Position numbers and translations under genes: made by a program. From Desulfovibrio desulfuricans (GTDB lineage: Bacteria; Desulfobacterota; Desulfovibrionia; Desulfovibrionales; Desulfovibrionaceae), in assembly GCA_003251995.1 (NCBI GenBank), contig QKDT01000310.1, positions 1 to 6,300 of the forward strand: a DNA stretch of 6,300 bases. The letters are read 5' to 3'. Positions 4,154 to 6,300 of this stretch are shown one piece after another. The notes under the pieces are model-generated. The model worked only from the letters and a program-made list of their open reading frames with translations, had not been told where the DNA came from and searched no databases. Every line of letters begins with the position of its first letter. Within the stretch, counting starts at the first letter, position 1.

Positions 4154-4594
4154 ATGCCCAGTGTTATACGCTTCATAGCCCACGGTAGCGCCCGCATCTA
4201 TCCGCTATGCATGCGTGGCATGCTGCGGCTGGCTTGCGTGCTGCTGGCCCTGCTGGCAACTGCCACACTGTTGCCTGGCAGCTTAGGCTGGCTGGCGGTG
4301 GGTGACGCCTCGGCGGCATCTGCCTACAGTGCGCGTAATTCGGGCATGGACCCGCCCGGAGAACCCAAGCACATTGAGACGTTGCCCAGCAGAAACGTCA
4401 GCCGAACTGCCGAGGGCGGCATGGGTTATACCGATGCCTACGGCAACACTATCGAAGACCGGCAGCCGGAAGAAAAGCCCGCTCCCAAGCGCCCCAGACC
4501 TGGGGCCTACGGCGTGGGCGCGGGCAAGAACAAGCACTATGAGCGCCCGCTGCCAGATCCGCAAAATCAGACTCCTGCCTGGAGTTTCAAATAA
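4154..4594 (+). CDS. Hypothetical exported protein between pheS and pheT
   Basis: I do not recognise this 146-aa protein. Basic residues at 14, 21 and 25 are followed by a hydrophobic stretch (24-49, rich in Leu and Ala). Small residues then suggest a signal peptide cleaved near SAASA-YS (about residue 57). No lipobox cysteine is in the right place. The mature part (about 90 aa) is hydrophilic, with GGMGYTDAYGNTIEDR near 88-103, a Pro/Lys/Arg run (EEKPAPKRPRPGAYG) and the C-terminus QTPAWSFK. No catalytic motif is visible. It begins 5 nt after pheS and ends 30 nt before pheT, so it is probably co-transcribed with both. The start is uncertain: ATG 4154 has no clear Shine-Dalgarno and may rely on coupling with pheS. 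ATGs at 4211 and 4220 (Met20, Met23) would give a more typical short signal-peptide N-region. Codon use resembles the neighbours. Confidence 0.75.
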   Translation: MPSVIRFIAHGSARIYPLCMRGMLRLACVLLALLATATLLPGSLGWLAVGDASAASAYSARNSGMDPPGEPKHIETLPSRNVSRTAEGGMGYTDAYGNTIEDRQPEEKPAPKRPRPGAYGVGAGKNKHYERPLPDPQNQTPAWSFK

Positions 4595-4614
4595 CCACGC
4601 CAAGGCGCGGAAAC

Positions 4615-4618
4615 AGGA
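4615..4618 (+). promoter_or_regulatory. Shine-Dalgarno of pheT
   Basis: AGGA lies 6 nt before the ATG at 4625. It is short, but it is the only candidate and supports this start. Confidence 0.6.
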
Positions 4619-4624
4619 CGAACT

Positions 4625-6300
4625 ATGCTGCTCTCACTTTCATGGCTGCGTGAATTTACTCCGTATGAAGGAACGGCTGAGGCGCTGGGCGACCGCCTGA
4701 CCATGCTCGGCCTTGAGCTGGAAGATATCAGACGGCCTTACGACGCCATCAGCTCCATTGTGGTGGGGCATGTGGTATCGTGCGACAACCACCCCGAATC
4801 AGACCACCTGCACGTGTGCAAGGTGGATGCCGGGCAGGGCGAGTTGCTCGATATCGTTTGCGGCGCGCCCAACGTTGCAGCCGGGCAAAAGGTTCCTGTG
4901 GCGCTTGTGGGCACCAAGATGCCCGACGGCATGGTTATCAAAAAGGCCAAGCTGCGCGGCGCGCCTTCTTTTGGCATGATCTGCTCCGAGCGCGAACTTG
5001 GCCTCACCGAAGACCATACCGGCATCATGGTGCTGCCCGAAAGCTTTGCTGTGGGCAAAACCCTTGTGGAGCAACTGGAGCTGGACCGCGAAGTGCTGGA
5101 TATTTCCATCACGCCCAACCGCGCCGACTGCCTCTCTGTTCTTGGCCTGGCTCGCGAAACCGCCCTGGCCTGCAATCTGCCACTCTCCATCCCCGAACTG
5201 CCGCTTGAGCTGGAATCCGGGGCGGAAGTGCTGGTGCCCATTGATATTGATGACCCCGAGCACTGCTGGCTGTATTCTGGTCGCGTCATCACGGGCGTAA
5301 AAATCGGGCCTTCGCCCATGCGTCTGCGTCATCGCCTGCACGCTGTGGGTGTGCGGCCCATCTCCAATATCGTGGATGTGACCAACTACATTCTTTTTGA
5401 ATGCGGTCAGCCCTTGCACTCCTTTGATATGGACAAGCTCGAAGGCGGGCGCATTGTGGTACGCCGTGCGCAGGAAGGCGACACGTTCACTACTCTGGAC
5501 GGGCAGGAACGCCAGCTTACGGCTGCCGACCTGTGCATCCGCGATGGTGCGCGCGCCGTGGCCCTGGCTGGCGTCATGGGCGGTCTGAACAGCGAAATTT
5601 CCGATGCCAGCACCAACGTGTTTCTGGAAAGCGCGGTCTTCAAGCCCGCCACCATCCGCAAAACGTCGCGCCGCCTGGGCCTTTCGTCTGAGGCCTCTTA
5701 CCGTTTTGAGCGCGGCATTGACCAGCAGCGCACCGTGTGGGCGCTTGACCGCGCCTGCGCCATGATGGCTGCCATCAGCGGCGGGCGTGTGCAGCGCGGC
5801 CTTTCCATCAATGAGCCCTGCCCCTTCAAGGCGGCGAGCATTGATTTTCGTCCCGAGCGGGCCGACTCGCTGCTGGGCGTTCACCTGACCGCAGAGTTTG
5901 ACGAAAAGGTACTCACCGGTATGGGCTGCAACGTGGACAAGGGCGAGAGCAGCCCCGTGTGGCGCGTCAGCCAACCCTCGTGGCGGCCCGACCTCACCCG
6001 CGAGGCCGACCTGATCGAAGAAGTGGGCCGCGTGCATGGGCTTGATACCATCGCCCCCGTGCTGCCTCCCATTGCCCGCAACCTCGACCGCGCTGGCGAG
6101 CCGGAATCGCGCTACGGTTTCTGGTCGCGTCTCAAGCATTGGGGTGCAGGCCTTGGCCTCAACGAAGCCGTGAACTACAGCTTTGTGGGCCATAAAGACA
6201 TGGATCACCTTTCCATGCCGCGCGAAGGCCGCATCTCGATCATGAACCCGCTTTCGGCGGAGCAGGACGCCCTGCGTACCGCCCTGGCTCCCGGCCTGCT
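4625..6300 (+). CDS. pheT: Phenylalanine--tRNA ligase beta subunit, N-terminal 558 residues (3' end outside window)
   Basis: Beta subunit of the cytoplasmic alpha2-beta2 PheRS, involved in tRNA binding and in clearing mischarged Tyr-tRNA-Phe. The frame is open from ATG 4625 to the window end, covering about 70% of a protein usually near 800 aa. It begins MLLSLSWLREF, the family N-terminus. The OB-fold tRNA-binding domain spans about 42-150 (IVVGHVVSCDNHPESDHLHV, CGAPNV, ICSERELGL). The B3/B4 editing domain spans about 210-390 (SPMRLRHRL at 230-238, VDVTNYI at 250-256, QPLHSFDMD around 265, ASYRFERGID at 357-366). The B5 domain spans about 405-475 (PSWRPDLTREADLIEEVGRV from about 451). The catalytic-like module begins near 490 and reaches MNPLSAEQDALRTALAPGLL at the edge. 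No stop or frameshift is present. Unusually, a small exported-protein gene separates it from pheS. Confidence 0.97.
   Translation, partial: MLLSLSWLREFTPYEGTAEALGDRLTMLGLELEDIRRPYDAISSIVVGHVVSCDNHPESDHLHVCKVDAGQGELLDIVCGAPNVAAGQKVPVALVGTKMPDGMVIKKAKLRGAPSFGMICSERELGLTEDHTGIMVLPESFAVGKTLVEQLELDREVLDISITPNRADCLSVLGLARETALACNLPLSIPELPLELESGAEVLVPIDIDDPEHCWLYSGRVITGVKIGPSPMRLRHRLHAVGVRPISNIVDVTNYILFECGQPLHSFDMDKLEGGRIVVRRAQEGDTFTTLDGQERQLTAADLCIRDGARAVALAGVMGGLNSEISDASTNVFLESAVFKPATIRKTSRRLGLSSEASYRFERGIDQQRTVWALDRACAMMAAISGGRVQRGLSINEPCPFKAASIDFRPERADSLLGVHLTAEFDEKVLTGMGCNVDKGESSPVWRVSQPSWRPDLTREADLIEEVGRVHGLDTIAPVLPPIARNLDRAGEPESRYGFWSRLKHWGAGLGLNEAVNYSFVGHKDMDHLSMPREGRISIMNPLSAEQDALRTALAPGL

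Noticed and set aside
4799..6208. 469-aa open frame on the minus strand
   Set aside because: It lies wholly opposite pheT, whose + frame has all PheT domain motifs. It is a GC-codon shadow with no recognisable protein features.
1..6300. CRISPR arrays, tRNA or rRNA genes, insertion sequences, phage genes
   Set aside because: No regularly spaced repeats, cloverleaf sequences, transposase or phage-like proteins were found on either strand.

Overview
The window reads as a translation-gene cluster from a moderately GC-rich bacterium. All genes lie on the + strand in the order thrS (3' part) - infC - rpmI - rplT - pheS - small exported protein - pheT (5' part). The thrS-infC-rpmI-rplT-pheS-pheT order is the classic bacterial arrangement. 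Protein style (for example the IF3 N-terminus and the Cys-knuckle PheS) and base composition suggest Desulfovibrio or a close relative in the Desulfovibrionaceae. That placement is an inference from memory of the family, not a database match. No mobile-element gene, CRISPR array, tRNA or rRNA was found.

Region by region: positions 1-1251 hold the catalytic and anticodon-binding part of threonyl-tRNA synthetase. infC follows with an overlap if, as the Shine-Dalgarno position indicates, it starts at an AUA codon at 1238. A 127-nt leader precedes rpmI (L35). An unusually long 327-nt spacer then separates rpmI from rplT (L20). It contains a 105-nt interrupted palindrome, a second perfect hairpin abutting it, a C(UACG)G-capped hairpin, and a possible structure that can hide the rplT Shine-Dalgarno. 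After rplT comes a strong intrinsic terminator (2888-2932). The following pheS leader holds a second terminator-like structure whose 5' arm can pair instead with an upstream copy of the same hexamer, which is the layout of an attenuator. pheS is then followed, after 5 nt, by a 146-codon gene for an apparently exported, unrecognised protein, and after 30 nt by pheT, which runs off the window end.

The genes supply two aminoacyl-tRNA synthetases, one initiation factor and two large-subunit ribosomal proteins. Regulation is likely layered: IF3 autocontrol through its non-canonical start codon, L20 autocontrol through mRNA structure before rpmI or rplT, a terminator separating the ribosomal genes from pheST, and attenuation of pheST. 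The sequence shows the elements, but the regulatory roles are inferred. No wholly new multi-gene system is evident. The most interesting material is the RNA structure in the two long spacers and the secretory gene placed between the two PheRS subunit genes.
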